DNA of 64,000 nt, taken from Gigaspora rosea (lineage: Eukaryota; Glomeromycota; Glomeromycetes; Diversisporales; Gigasporaceae). The stretch is from positions 99,211 through 163,210 of the forward strand of contig QKWP01001108.1 of NCBI GenBank assembly GCA_003550325.1, written 5' to 3'. This document shows positions 33,772 to 44,704 of this stretch, one piece after another (within the stretch, counting starts at the first letter, position 1; each line of letters starts with the position of its first letter). Under the pieces are notes generated by a model. The model did no database searches. It was not told where the DNA came from and worked only from the letters and a program-made list of their open reading frames with translations. A program made the position numbers and the translations under genes.

Positions 33772-36268
33772 TGCTACTTCCACCATGGTTTTTTGCTATT
33801 TCTATTATAGTTACACAAGATTTTCTATTTTTAGAACTCAAAATAATATATACACTTATGTTATACAAAGGCCCAGTGCATTGTTTTTTGCAAAAATTAT
33901 TTTTGGTTACACACTGCTAATGTCGGTAACGTTACTATACATGAGGACGAAATTATTTCGGGTTCTAAAGCCCGAAATTAAAAATTGTTTTTGATCTTTT
34001 TACTTGAAAGACGAAATTATTTGATACTTTTTTTGAATAGACGAAATTATAAGGAACATATCTATATAAATTTTATTTGCTTTTCCTTATAAAAAATTTT
34101 AATTTTATCTAATAAAAACGAAATAGGCCTTTTTCAAAAATCAATTTTGGTAGCACACTAAATATTACACAAGTCTAATTTTGGTAACCTAACCCTGGGT
34201 CAGCTGGCATTAAACATAATGCTGGTGGGCACTATCATGATAATGCTCCAGCAGGGTTAGATATAATTCCGGCCCATCCTAATCCTAAATCTAGGAATAA
34301 TTGTTTACATATACTAGTTATACAACATATGCATCTAGTATATGTACTTTGATTGGATGTTACTTCAAACAATTACTGTGCAGGCATCCTTAAATCAACG
34401 TATAAAATACATGATTTAAAAGGTTATAAATAAAATACTAGAATAGTTATAAATCAAATCTCTTCATAAAATAATAAAATCAACCTAAAGAACAAAGTTA
34501 TGAAGTTAATTTTTTTAGTTAATTAGAATTTAATCAAGTTATAATCTTTTAAAATTACCCAATTTTATTAATAAATTTACAAATTCAGTTACAGATCAAA
34601 AAACGCTTCCCATCGATCACTTGTACAAATTTCTGAACAAAAGAAAAACAAAAATTTTTTAGTAAAAGACAAAGTAGCTATTAATACTGGTTTTTATAAA
34701 GGTCAACCTTCTTTTGCCATTCTGAGGACTCCTTTATATATTTGGTATGCAAGCCAAAAGTGTTAGTTGTGCAAGATAATTGGCAGTAGATGCCTTTGGT
34801 ACAAGAAATTCTGGTGGAAGTTCTTTTTCATTGACGAAGGTACTATAGTCTGCTAGGTAGTAAACTAAAAAATGAGTTTTTTAACACACTCTTTAAGGTT
34901 TTTGGTTACAAGAACTTATCCGACCATAAACCCACTATTATATTCTCACTTGAAGTATTTTTTTTCTGGAATTTTGGACAAAAAGTGGGAAACTCAGTGT
35001 ACCCCTTCAAAAGATTGGCATTGTTGTTCCTATCCTAATCGAGAAGAAGGCATATAGGTGGATAAACAGGAATAGATACGTGATGAGATGTGGCGCATAG
35101 GAGTAGGCAGATTTGCAGAGATTAAATTCCAGATTGTTCTTTTATTTCTTTTTGTATATATATAATATTCTGGCAAGGCATTTCCTTGTGCAGTATTATA
35201 TAATTTTTATCGAAAAAAATTCTTGAATATTCTTTTAGTGGAATATTCTAGGATATTCATTTTTCTTTTCTATTTTTTTCTTTTTCTTCTCCTTTTTTCT
35301 ATTATATGTATGTCAGACCATATTCTTTTTTTATGCTTTTTTAATCTTGTCCTTTTGATATTTGGTTATACATTTAGGTTGTGTAGTACTCCCCTATTTT
35401 TTTCCTCCTTTATTCTCATTCCCTTTATATTTTTCTTTTTTGTTTTTATATTTAGTTTTATTATGCAGATATTAGTTAGCAAACTGTTCTGCCAGAATCT
35501 AGGTGAAAGAAGTTTTTAAGAAAAGAGATGGTCATGACAAGCTGTAGAACTCGGCTGTTGATATATATATCTAGGTCTGTTTAACTATGATATATAGAGA
35601 GATCAATTCTACTCTGGCAGGTCACGAACAGGTGCCTCGAGTAACCAGACGAACTACTTTTAACTTGTAAAGCAAAGATGCCAGAAATAGTAATAGCATT
35701 TGATAATGTAACTTTTTCCTATGTAAATAAAAAGTGGTATGATCACCAGGCTAATGTTAAAAAAAAAATTAAATTTACAAATTTGGCAACTTTAATTTGG
35801 CCAAAATTATTTAAATTATTATAATTTTGGCCAAAATTATAAAAAATTTTTTTTATTAATATTGGTTTATCTTTTAATATTTATATTGTCCAATAATATT
35901 GCTTTATTTTGTATAAAGTTACACAACATATGTTAAAAATTTGGCTGCCTATATAAAAAACTTGTTGGTTTAAGGATGCCCGCACTGTTGTTTTTAGGGT
36001 TTCTAGATTTAGGGTTAGGGTGGGCCAGAATTATGTCTAACTCCACTGAGGGCATTATCATGATAGTGCCCACTAGCATTAAGCTTAATGCTAGCTGACC
36101 CAGTGCTAGGTTACCAAAATTAGACTCATATAATATTACACTACATTAGCGGCATGTAATTTGCAAAAACAATGCACCAGGCCTTTGTATAATATAAGTG
36201 CATATATTATTTGAATTTTAAAAATAAAAAATCTCATGTAACTATAGTGAAAATAGTAGCTCCCAATA
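33772..36268. mobile_element. Long-TIR element (2.5 kb) carrying retroposon copy 2
   Basis: Left (33772-34400) and right (35965-36268, inverted) arms share GTTACACAAGATTTTCTATT, TTATGTTATACAAAGGCCCA and GTGCATTGTTTTTTGCAAAA, then CTAACCCTGGGTCAGCTGGC-type and ATAATTCCGGCCCATCCTAA-type blocks. The left arm has extra material (about 33935-34150) with repeated GACGAAATTATTT. The middle holds the retroposon at 34586-35769. A related partial copy lies at 44705-45230. No transposase seen. Confidence 0.75.
34586..35769 (+). mobile_element. Retroposon copy 2 (1.18 kb, A tail, 14-bp target duplication)
   Basis: TAAATTTACAAATT occurs at 34572-34585 and again at 35770-35783. The 3' end is GGCTAATGTT followed by an A run. 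Shared with copy 1 are ACAAAAGAAAAACAAAAATT, TTTATAAAGGTCAACCTTCT, GAGGACTCCTTTATATAT, GCAAGCCAAAAGTGTT, the ATTGACGAAGG-type segment and the T-rich 3' third (35250-35480). Its 5' end aligns within a few bases of copy 1. The open frame at 35223-35519 is the T-rich tract read as Phe/Leu/Ile and is not supported. Confidence 0.82.
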
Positions 36269-36269
36269 T

Positions 36270-37084
36270 ATATTATATGCAATATATTTATAGTATAATA
36301 AATTTTAAATAATTCTGAGTTCTATCTTTTTTCAGAATTGCACTAACCAAATTGGCAAATTTTAGTAATTATATAATAAAACAGGATTTAACGGATTTCA
36401 CATGGCTATCTTCAAATTTCCAGATCAGATGTGTCAGATTTAGGTTAGCGTTTGCTCTAGTTGTTAGCAAGTTCTATAGCAAATTTATCAGCTAGACATT
36501 TTTTACTTAATGAATAGATATAATTTATTAGTAAAGGGTTTTAGGATCTTGAAGCAAATTTGTTCAATTCCAATTCAACTGACCATGTTTCTAATGCACT
36601 CCGATATATTCCATCTAGTGATATTCTGTATATAGTACTATATTTACAATACAAAACATACTGTATATACTATATGCTAAAATTTTTGCCAATCACTTTT
36701 GCCAGTCAATTATATACCAGAAAAGAACTATATATAGAGTATGTACTGTACATACTGTACATACTATATGCTAAATTTTTTTTTAAATATTATATCACTA
36801 ATTCTATCACAGAATTTTGGTACCCATGTATGAGTTGAATAATATCTGTGTTTGTAAAGTAGTAAATATGCTTTGTAAATTAGTTAGAAATTCGCAGATT
36901 TCACTCTAAATGTGATTATTATAGCAGATTCAGTATAATTATTAAAATTACAATAAACTTTTGGTAATAAAAAATGTAGTTTTTAATAGTATAATTTTTG
37001 TTCAGTATATCATTTTGTATAATTTTATACTGGCTAAAATTGAAAACTATATTTTTATTACTGAAAAATAATTATCATAATTAT
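36270..37084. other. AT-rich DNA, no gene seen
   Basis: A short TACTGTACATACTGTACATACTAT-type tandem lies at about 36745-36770. A weak inverted pair occurs around 36975-37070 (AATAAAAAATGTAGTTTTTA against AACTATATTTTTATTACTGA) and suggests a small foldback MITE. Confidence 0.4.
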
Positions 37085-38712
37085 CGCAAAATTCATAACG
37101 TGATCCAAATAAGCTGTATTCTACAAAATATAACTCTATATTGAATTCAAATTACTATTTGATTTTCATAATTATTAATAATTATTATATGTCAGCCATG
37201 TGATGCACTTATCAAAATGATATTATCAAACTAATATAATTATTGTATCAAATCTATCTCATCACTTTAAACCCTATTTCTTGTTTTTTAAAGTTGATCA
37301 GTTTATGGTGTGTATATATATATTGGCAAAATGTCACTGGCGACCTATCGCCATGGCGACTCTTATATAATCAACCAATCATTTTTGAGATTGGCGATCA
37401 TATAAGATGATCTAATTTTTTTTTTTATTATTTTTTTTATTTATTTTATTTTATTTTTTTTTATCATGAATAAATTTTTTTTTAACCGCGAAAAATTTTT
37501 TTAGAATCTTCTTTGGAATCGTTGCTGGAGTCGTCACTGGAGTCGTCGCTGGAGTCGTCATTGATGCAGTCTTTTGGTAGGTTTTTAAGACCTTCGGTGT
37601 TTCTTTGCGTTTTTGCGGTAGTTAATTTTGTCATTTTCGGTGATAGGCTCTTTGTCTCTTCATCATCTTTCGGTGGTTTTTCTTCGTCGTTTTTTAGTGT
37701 GTATTTTTTTGGTAGGTAGGTTCTTTGTTTCTTCGTCAGTGGGTTCAAGTCTTTCAGTTGTTCTTCTCTTTTTTCAGTGGGTAATTTTGTAGTTTTTCGG
37801 TTGGTAGGATCTTTTTTTTTGTCAGTGAGTTCTGTAAGTTCTTCGGTAGTCCTTTTTCGTCATTTTTTGGTGGGTAGGTCTTTTTCTCTTCGTCGGTGGG
37901 TTCTGTAAGTCCTTTAGAGGTTCTTCTTTGTTTTTTTTTGGTGGGTTCTGTAAGACTTCAGCGGTTCTTCTTCGCTTTTTGGTAGGCTTTCCTGTTTTTT
38001 TTGGGTACATTCATCACCGTTTTCATCCTGTTTTCATCCTGTATTTTTTATCACGTTTCGTCTTGTTTTCTTTTTGCTTTCGTTCTGTTTTCTTCATATT
38101 TGTACTCGACTAAAAAATAAAAATAAATTAAATTTTTTTTTAAAAAAAAATAAATAAATTAATAAATTAAAAAAAAAAGCTTAAAAAAAAATAATAAAAA
38201 ATATCTTGTCTTCGTCCCATTTTTCGTCACATTTTTTGTCCTGTTTTCGTTATTTTCTTCTTGTCTTTCGTTCCATTTTCTTCTCGACTAAAAAAAAAAT
38301 AAAAAAAATTAAATTAATAAATTATTAATAAATTAAAAAAAAATTTAGAAAAAAAAAGGATACACGTGATCACTTTGATTGGTCGATCACAGGGTCGCCA
38401 TGGCGACATGTCTCCATAAAATAAAACCCATATATATTTATTAAAAATTTTAAATAATAAAATAGTTAGTTATAGTCAAATCATTTAATTCATTTTAATA
38501 CATCTATCAAATATGCATTATAATTTTGAGTAGTATAAAAAGTTGTAGCAATAATTAAACTTTCTGTATAAATGCCCAAAAATATAATTTTGAATTTTGA
38601 TCAAATTAAGCTTAATCCTGGTCATTATTCAAACAATGCCCTAGGCATTTATATAGTTTATTATCTGTTTCTGGTTTAGCATGACTGCATTATATAGTTA
38701 CTTATGATTATT
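37085..38712. repeat. Dispersed repeat R1, copy 2, split by an insertion
   Basis: The left part (37085-37331) and right part (38430-38712) together match 24030-24785. The break is at the TATATATATATT segment. The piggyBac element at 38754 begins about 40 bp past the end of the recognisable match. Confidence 0.75.
37332..38429. mobile_element. Element with GTCGCCATGGCGAC ends and Ser/Asp repeats
   Basis: The left end has TCGCCATGGCGACTCTTATA then ATCAACCAATCA. The right end has the inverse TGATTGGTCGATCACAGGGT then CGCCATGGCGACATGT. The core CGCCATGGCG is itself a palindrome. Inside, 37510-37565 is a GAGTCGTCACTG 12-mer array (minus strand NDDSSDDSSDDSS) followed by irregular CTTCGTCGGTGGGTTCTG-like repeats (minus-strand Lys/Pro/Asp/Thr-rich frames, 88 and 62 codons). 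These frames look like disordered low-complexity peptide and might be a remnant of the element's own gene; this is unproven. R1 copy 1 gives the empty site. Confidence 0.7.
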
Positions 38713-39179
38713 CAAGGATCTATTTTTAAAATTGTATAAATACTATCTCTTAATGCGTCAGATAGGTGCAGGCAAATTTGCCTGCAAAAAGTTATATATA
38801 TATAGTTTTAAAAAAAAGATTATAAACTTTATGTAATATTTCAATATAATATTTATTGAGATTTAATGTTATTTTTAAACTATAATTATAAACATTAATT
38901 ATATTTTATAAAAATTTAGTATAATTTAAAATTGACCGATTTTTATATAGTAAAATTAAATATTTATGTTATTAATATTTAAAAATATTTTTAAATATGC
39001 ACGACCCCTTAAAATATTACTAAATTTTTACTTTAAGTATTAATACATATAAAAAAAATTATATTTATTCAATAATTTATTTTAAAATACATATTTGATA
39101 TGTACGTATGTATGCATATACATACGTGTAATATGTATATATCAGATATATACAACCACAATACGTTTGATATATATTG

Positions 39180-41234
39180 TTATTGTTTTTCAATATATGT
39201 ATGGTATTTTTCGAAACATGAAGGTCGAGATATATTGCAACAAAGTGCAACATTGCATTTTTTGCACCAAATTTAACTTTGTGGCGGATTTTTTCATTTA
39301 TATCTTTATCATTATGTTTTGTATCCCATCGACACCAAACACATTCTACACAGCTTTGGCTTCCTCTCCATTCGGGATAGTGATTTGTACCAGAAAGACG
39401 AATGGCTGGAAGTTTAAATTTTTTACTTACAATAGAGGCTAAGTTTTCATTCGAACGTTGCTTATTAACTACTTTTCGTCCATTATTTAATGCATTGCTC
39501 ACAAAATCCCATGCTAGTTGCAATCTAAACTGCTAATGAAAAAGAGGTCCACCTATTAAAATAAAATTTGGGTCTTGCTTTGAAAGTGACCTTATGGGAC
39601 GTAGTAATTACTATGTCCAATAAGGTCATTTTCAAGGCATAAAACTTATTTATTAATTAGCATCGTAATTATTAATAATTTGGAATTAAATTAAAATAAT
39701 TTACCATTTTTTTGATAAATAATGAATAAATTTACTATCGCGGTATCTATTAACCAAAATAGTAATGGCATCCAGGTATGTGAAGCAGCAAGCTGACAAT
39801 TATAATAAGATCGATATTGGTCAGCAATATCTACTCCGTTCATAAAATAGTTATAATCATTAATGGGCTTCAGAATTAGAATTTCTTTATATACTTCATC
39901 ACCAAAAACTTTTCGTACATTGGTTGCATTTGAACTTGTTTCTCGAGGTCGTCGTCGTAAGCTTAAAACTTTCCACTTATTACCTTTAATACCATGAATA
40001 GTTGAAAGCATATGAACAGGACCATTGTCCATCCAAAAAATTACCAAAACATTATTTACAACAACTTCGGCCAAAGTATCCCAATTTAAACGAATAGATT
40101 TTTCAACTTTTAATTCTTTAAGAAACATTGCTGAGTTAATTCGTACTGTGCCACAAGCTCCATATCCTTTTGTTCACAAATAATTAAAGAGAGATACACT
40201 TGCAAAATAGTTGTCCATATATATATCATATGCCCGACTATTAGATAATTGTATAACAAGATATGATACAAGCGATCCAGTTTTGCTAAGACCTGATATA
40301 TTTGAAACTTCTTTATTTAATTCAACACGTAATTCGAATGTAAATGTATAAGTATAACCTTTTTCACACAATGAGATAACCTTATAACCTTCTGAAATAG
40401 GTTTATTTTTCATTCTAAACATATGTTTACTACGTCCAGAAAATCTAATCATTATTTCATCAATTGCAACACGTGAACCTGGTACATAAATTTGTTGCTA
40501 ATATTTCGAATGTGTGAGGCAAGTGGTTCAGCTTTGTCAAACCAATAAAGTTTTTCAGAATTAATATCTGAAATATGTAAATAGCGTTTGATTTGTTGGA
40601 AACGTACCATTGACATCATTTGAGTAATATCATGTTTAGGGTATATAGGATCTACTGACCAATAATATGTTGCTCTTGGTAACTTAATAATGCCCATATA
40701 TATGATAATACCTAACCAAATTTTTAATTCATCTAATGTTAAAGGCGACCAAGAACATCCAACTATACCAGCATATTTCGATTGTGCATACTCATTAGTA
40801 TTTGTTAGAATTGTAGTTAGAATTGTTTGTGAAAAAAATAGCCTAATCAATCCATATGGAGTAATATTATTATCAGGAAATGCTGGTGGTAATTGAATGA
40901 AACCTTGATGTAATGGTACATTATGTTTTAAGTAACTAAAATTAGGTGGTACAGGTAACTGTGCAGATATTTTAGCTTTTTTTTCTGAAGCTATATTTTT
41001 TCCTCCTCTACTTCCACATCCTTTTCCCCTTCCTCTAGCCTTTTCTGTATTAATTTGGTTTTCATCGTCTAGAATAATTGCATTGGTTTTATTCGTTAAT
41101 TCTACAATATCAGTATCACTATCATAGTTGTCATCTTCAAAAATATCATCTGGTAAAGCTTCTTGTGTTCGTGAAACAAATGAAACATCATAAGGATCCA
41201 ACAGGTCAGCAGGTAATTCTTTGTTGTTTTGCAT
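39180..41234 (-). pseudogene. piggyBac transposase (DDE_Tnp_1_7 type), broken
   Basis: Translation starts at 41234. An acidic N-terminal region (about 70 residues) is followed by a Lys/Arg/Gly-rich patch and the piggyBac domain (PLTLDELKIWLGIIIYMG; DITQMMSMVRFQQIKRYLH). The catalytic region keeps three aspartates, in IYMDNYFAS (about 40210), FWMDNGPVHML (about 40030) and NGVDIADQYRSYY (about 39830). A Cys-rich C-terminal zinc-binding segment (CVECVWCRW ... CKKCN ... SCFEKYH) ends at 39180-39182. Lesions: a 1-bp frameshift near 40490 (between SNKF and VPGS), an in-frame TGA near 40174 where CGA is expected (FNYL*TKGYG), a disturbed segment 39540-39700 that is probably an intron holding a 93-bp MITE, and a 1-bp shift near 39268. 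No active product is expected. The element would need a functional relative to move. Confidence 0.9.
39560..39652. mobile_element. 93-bp TTAA-flanked MITE inside the transposase gene
   Basis: TTAA at 39556-39559 and 39653-39656. The inverted ends include GTCTTGCTTTGAAAGTGACC and the mirror GGTCATTTTCAAGGCAT, with CTTATGGGACGTAGTAATTA at the centre. It is a shortened relative of the MITE at 7314-7561. Upstream GGTAAATTATTTT and downstream CATTAG suggest it lies in an intron of the transposase gene. Confidence 0.75.
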
Positions 41235-41926
41235 AGTAATAAACTAAAAAAACAAAAATTCACTTAAAGCGTCTTAAAACGGAACTGAATTCATTAAATA
41301 GTTCTTAATTTTTTTTTAATTTATTTATTTCTATTTAATCCATTTATTTCCAATTTAATCCTTTTATTTAAAAACGCCAGTTGGCGTATATATTTTATCG
41401 ATCGAATTTCAGATATTTAGATTCTATGGGTAGATATTTATAATGCTCAAGTCAATTTAAACAGTATTGTTTTTCATTTGAATTGAACGAACTCTAACTT
41501 TTTTATAAAATATTAAAATTTTAAAGATGTACGTATGGCTTTTTTTAAAATCGATTACCGCAGTTAATTAATAAATAATCCCTGAAAATCGCTTTTAAAA
41601 TTTAAAGCAAATGACCCTTTTGTAAAACAATGGCGTGAGAATAATTAGATTTAAAAAAAAAGTCACTTACTTTATTTAAATAATTTATAATTATTTTTTA
41701 GGATCGATCGATGTAATGTGTGGCGCAGTAATGCGCGATAAGTATAAATTTGAGTTAGTGTCAATCATCAGTAACGTGATTTATACGATTGACATTTTGC
41801 TACAATGTTATCGAAGTCTAACCAAATTAATTAAGATATCTTTTAGGGGGACCTCTCCTACCTCACTTTTTAGCAATTACATTAAAATTAGATTTTGCAG
41901 GCAAATTTGCCTGCATGACGTATTAA

Positions 41927-42540
41927 GAGATAATATTATAAATTGAGAAATAGTTTTTTTTCTAAAAAAAAAACTTATAATTTGATATTAGGTAAAAGAG
42001 ATTTTTATTTATTTGTATATATTTAACTATGTATTTACAAAAAATCACTCTTTAAATAAATTCTCTATATGTGCACATCCTTTTTAAATATGCATTCAAA
42101 TTCTGGTCTAAACATATGCATGACCTTAATAAGTGCACTTTTTCTTGAGTCTATTTGTATTATTCTAGGGGTGTATAAAGAATAATTGATATAAGTACTT
42201 AAAATAAACTTTCTATGCAATGAATATTATATAAAGTGCTATACAGAAGAATATTTAGTACTATATAGTACGAAATTCTAATATAATACTACAGTACATG
42301 GTTTATATTATATAATGAATTTAGTACTGTACTGTACTTTATAGAGCATTATAAAAAAATGAGAATATAGTACATCCCCTTATAGTATAATAAAAAAATA
42401 TTATTATGAATTTAATATTGTATTGTATGAAGTATAGTAATTAGTTAGAAGAAAGTACAATATATGCAATTAATATATATATTATGCAAATTAGACTATA
42501 ATGATCATTATTGTTATCATTATTAACTGATAATGAATAG
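41927..42540. other. AT-rich DNA with AGTACTATA-type short repeats
   Basis: 42220-42440 has many copies of TATAGTA, AGTACTG and GTACTGTACT-like motifs with partial palindromy. No gene and no clear element ends. Confidence 0.4.
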
Positions 42541-43197
42541 ATTTTGATTCATTGAGCAAGGATATTCAAAATCCAGAGAATCCAGTCATGGTATAATTTA
42601 TATTTATAGTATTATTTTTAAAACTAAAAAATAAATATATAAAATTTTAATATATTTAAAAAAAATATTGAGATTTTAGTAAACCAATTGACAAGGAATT
42701 ATCTGATGAAATTCAAAAATTAAAAGTATAAATATTGTTAATTAAATATAATTTATTAAATTATTAAATTTAATTATAAGTAATAATAATAATTAAATTT
42801 TAATTACATAATATCACTGTAGCTAATTATATTAGGCAAAGCTAATACCAAAATTGTAACCAAAATTAAGTATCAATTAGAATTTGAAGAATATACAGAA
42901 ACTTTAGAAGATAGGGTTGCTTGTATTTATAATATAACTGTCATGGATATTAAAAAAGAATAGAACTGTTTATAAAAGCATTTACTGTCCTTTTTTACAA
43001 ACAAAAGTTTATAAAAAGATACAAAATTGTAATAGTTTTAAAATGTATTAAATCGCAGCTCCAAAGTTAGTATCAATGACTCACTTATCTGTAGATTTTA
43101 ATAATAAATTTACTTCGAATAAATTATCATTAGATACTAGTACTTTAAAATAAGTATATATAATATATAATTTTGTATTATATATATTACAATTACT

Positions 43198-43662
43198 AGA
43201 GGTCCCCAAAATATATATAAGGTCAGGTTAATTATAAAATTACCAAAAATAGAAAGATCTGCAAAAAACCTCAAAAATAAGCAAAAAATTACTATAAATA
43301 AAAAGATCTGTATAAAAACACCAAAAATAGAGGACATCTGAAGCCGTGTCCAGTTATGTGGTTTTGGTTTTTTAATTAAAGTTAGGGTAAAGGTTAGTTT
43401 GGGGTTAGGGTTAGAGCATGTCTTATAGTAAAATTGTCCCTCTGACAATTTTTTTATTAATGCACCAAGATGGGTTTAGACTGTTGTTTCTTGTATTTTT
43501 GCAACTTTCGCTTTTTTTTCGCTGTTTTTGTCTTTTCGGACTGATCCGTGTTAATCAAAATAAACAATCCTATTGGCTCTATGTCATGTGATGAACATGG
43601 CTTTAGATGACCCCAAAAATAAGCAAACTAATACTTGACCTATCTATGTATATTTCAGGGTC
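43198..43662. mobile_element. CCCC-ended MITE (relative of 27603) inside the decayed gene, itself invaded
   Basis: The left part AGGTCCCCAAAATATATATA then AGAAAGATCTGCAAAA and the right part AAAATAAGCAAACTAATACT then GACCTATCTATGTATA and GGGTCCT match 27603-27796. The two parts are separated by the CTAAAGCC-family element at 43333-43613. Confidence 0.7.
43333..43613. mobile_element. MITE, CTAAAGCC family, copy C (nested)
   Basis: The left end GACATCTGAAGCCGTGTCCA mirrors GAACATGGCTTTAGATGACC at the right. The interior shares GGGGTTAGGGTTAG and TTATTAATGCACCAAGATGG then GTTTAGACTG with copies at 6078 and 14110. The ends are more decayed than in copy A. Confidence 0.78.
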
Positions 43663-44704
43663 CTATTACTAGTAATTTAAAATTTTTAGTACTTTAAAGT
43701 AAATATATATAATATATTATGTTTATTTATATAATACATTTACTAATAATTTAAAATTTTTAGTATTTTTTTGCTTTAGTGTATAAAATTTTATGTAAAT
43801 TTATTCATCCTATTACAGGATTACAATATGCTAGAAAGCCTAAACTTGAAAAGCATTATCAGGTTTTATAGAATATATATCATATTATATTTTATTTATT
43901 ATTTAATTTACTTATGAACCTTTATATAATTTATAGCAAGATGATAATTTATCTGAACCTACTAACTTTATTGGCTGCAAAGACTTTAAAAAAATTAATA
44001 AGGTCATTAATATTTAAATTTATCTGAATAAATTAATATCAAATATTTAAAAAGACTTTATAAAAATATACATATTACAATAATAGAATTACAAATGAAG
44101 TATGTATTTATTTTTAAATAATTTTATTAAATTAACAATAAATTAATATATATATATATATGATAATATTTTAGCAAGGCAAATGCAGTTCAATATTGTT
44201 ATACAGTTCATCCATTTAGTGCACATGCAAAGAAATGCTGTAAGTATATATATTTATATCATATTTTGATTAAAATTATTTTGTTTTAGAATTAAAACTG
44301 TCTTAAAAGAAATTTTATAAATTACTTTTACAGAATTAGAAGATAGTTTTAATACTGTCTTAATTATAAATTGGAACAAATTTTAATTTGAGATATAATA
44401 TTTATTTTATATTAAATTTATTAATTTATTATACTATACAGTATATGTATATAGCTTATATTCAGATAATTAAGTATTTCAAGGATTGAAAAAAAATCTG
44501 GATGTCCTGTATGATTTTGGCATTATGTGTCTGAAGATCTTGAGAAATGTTCATACATTATAATTATATCACAATATATACATAATCATTCTTCACCACC
44601 TCTATCTAAAATACCAATTGAAATTCAAAATGATTTAAGAGATATAATTGCAAGCAAGATATTTTAGATTTAATAGCCAGAAGATTAATTACATATATAT
44701 ATTA

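Larger units (their letters stand above)
38754..41922. mobile_element. piggyBac transposon (3.17 kb) with TTAA target duplication
   Basis: TTAA at 38750-38753 and 41923-41926 flank the element. The ends are TGCGTCAGATAGGTGCAGGC on the left and, inverted, TACGTCATGCAGGC on the right. Each end carries the perfect 18-bp palindrome GCAGGCAAATTTGCCTGC within about 35 bp, probably a transposase-binding site. One transposase gene lies between, on the minus strand. The flanks TATCTC and GAGATA show that the target was the palindrome TATCTCTTAAGAGATA. Confidence 0.93.
42541..44690 (+). pseudogene. Decayed multi-exon gene, family not recognised
   Basis: Short coding-like blocks lie between plausible small introns, all on the plus strand. 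42541-42590: FDSLSKDIQNPENPVM, then GTATAA. About 42673-42725: SKPIDKELSDEIQKLK. 42836-43150: GKANTKIVTKIKYQLEFEEY onward, with a stop or shift near 42960, then KSIYCPFLQTKVYKKIQ and AAPKLVSMTHLSVDFNNKF. 43819-43862: GLQYARKPKLEKHYQ. 43937-44002: QDDNLSEPTNFIGCKDFKK. 44175-44239: KANAVQYCYTVHPFSAHAKK. About 44490-44690: KSGCPV, FWHYVSEDLEKC, HNHSSPPLSKIPIEIQNDLR. Cys/His pairs and the HNHSSPP..IP...Q..L pattern recall multicopy fungal proteins linked to mobile DNA, which I cannot name safely. It is broken by stops, frame changes and nested MITEs (43198-43662). Confidence 0.6.

Noticed and set aside
35223-35519. 98-codon hydrophobic protein with many Phe and Leu
   Set aside because: It is the T-rich part of retroposon copy 2; copy 1 has the same tract in a different frame.
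37482-38010. Lys/Pro/Ser/Asp-rich frames as a confirmed gene
   Set aside because: They come from short tandem repeats inside an inverted-repeat element; kept only as a hint in the element entry.
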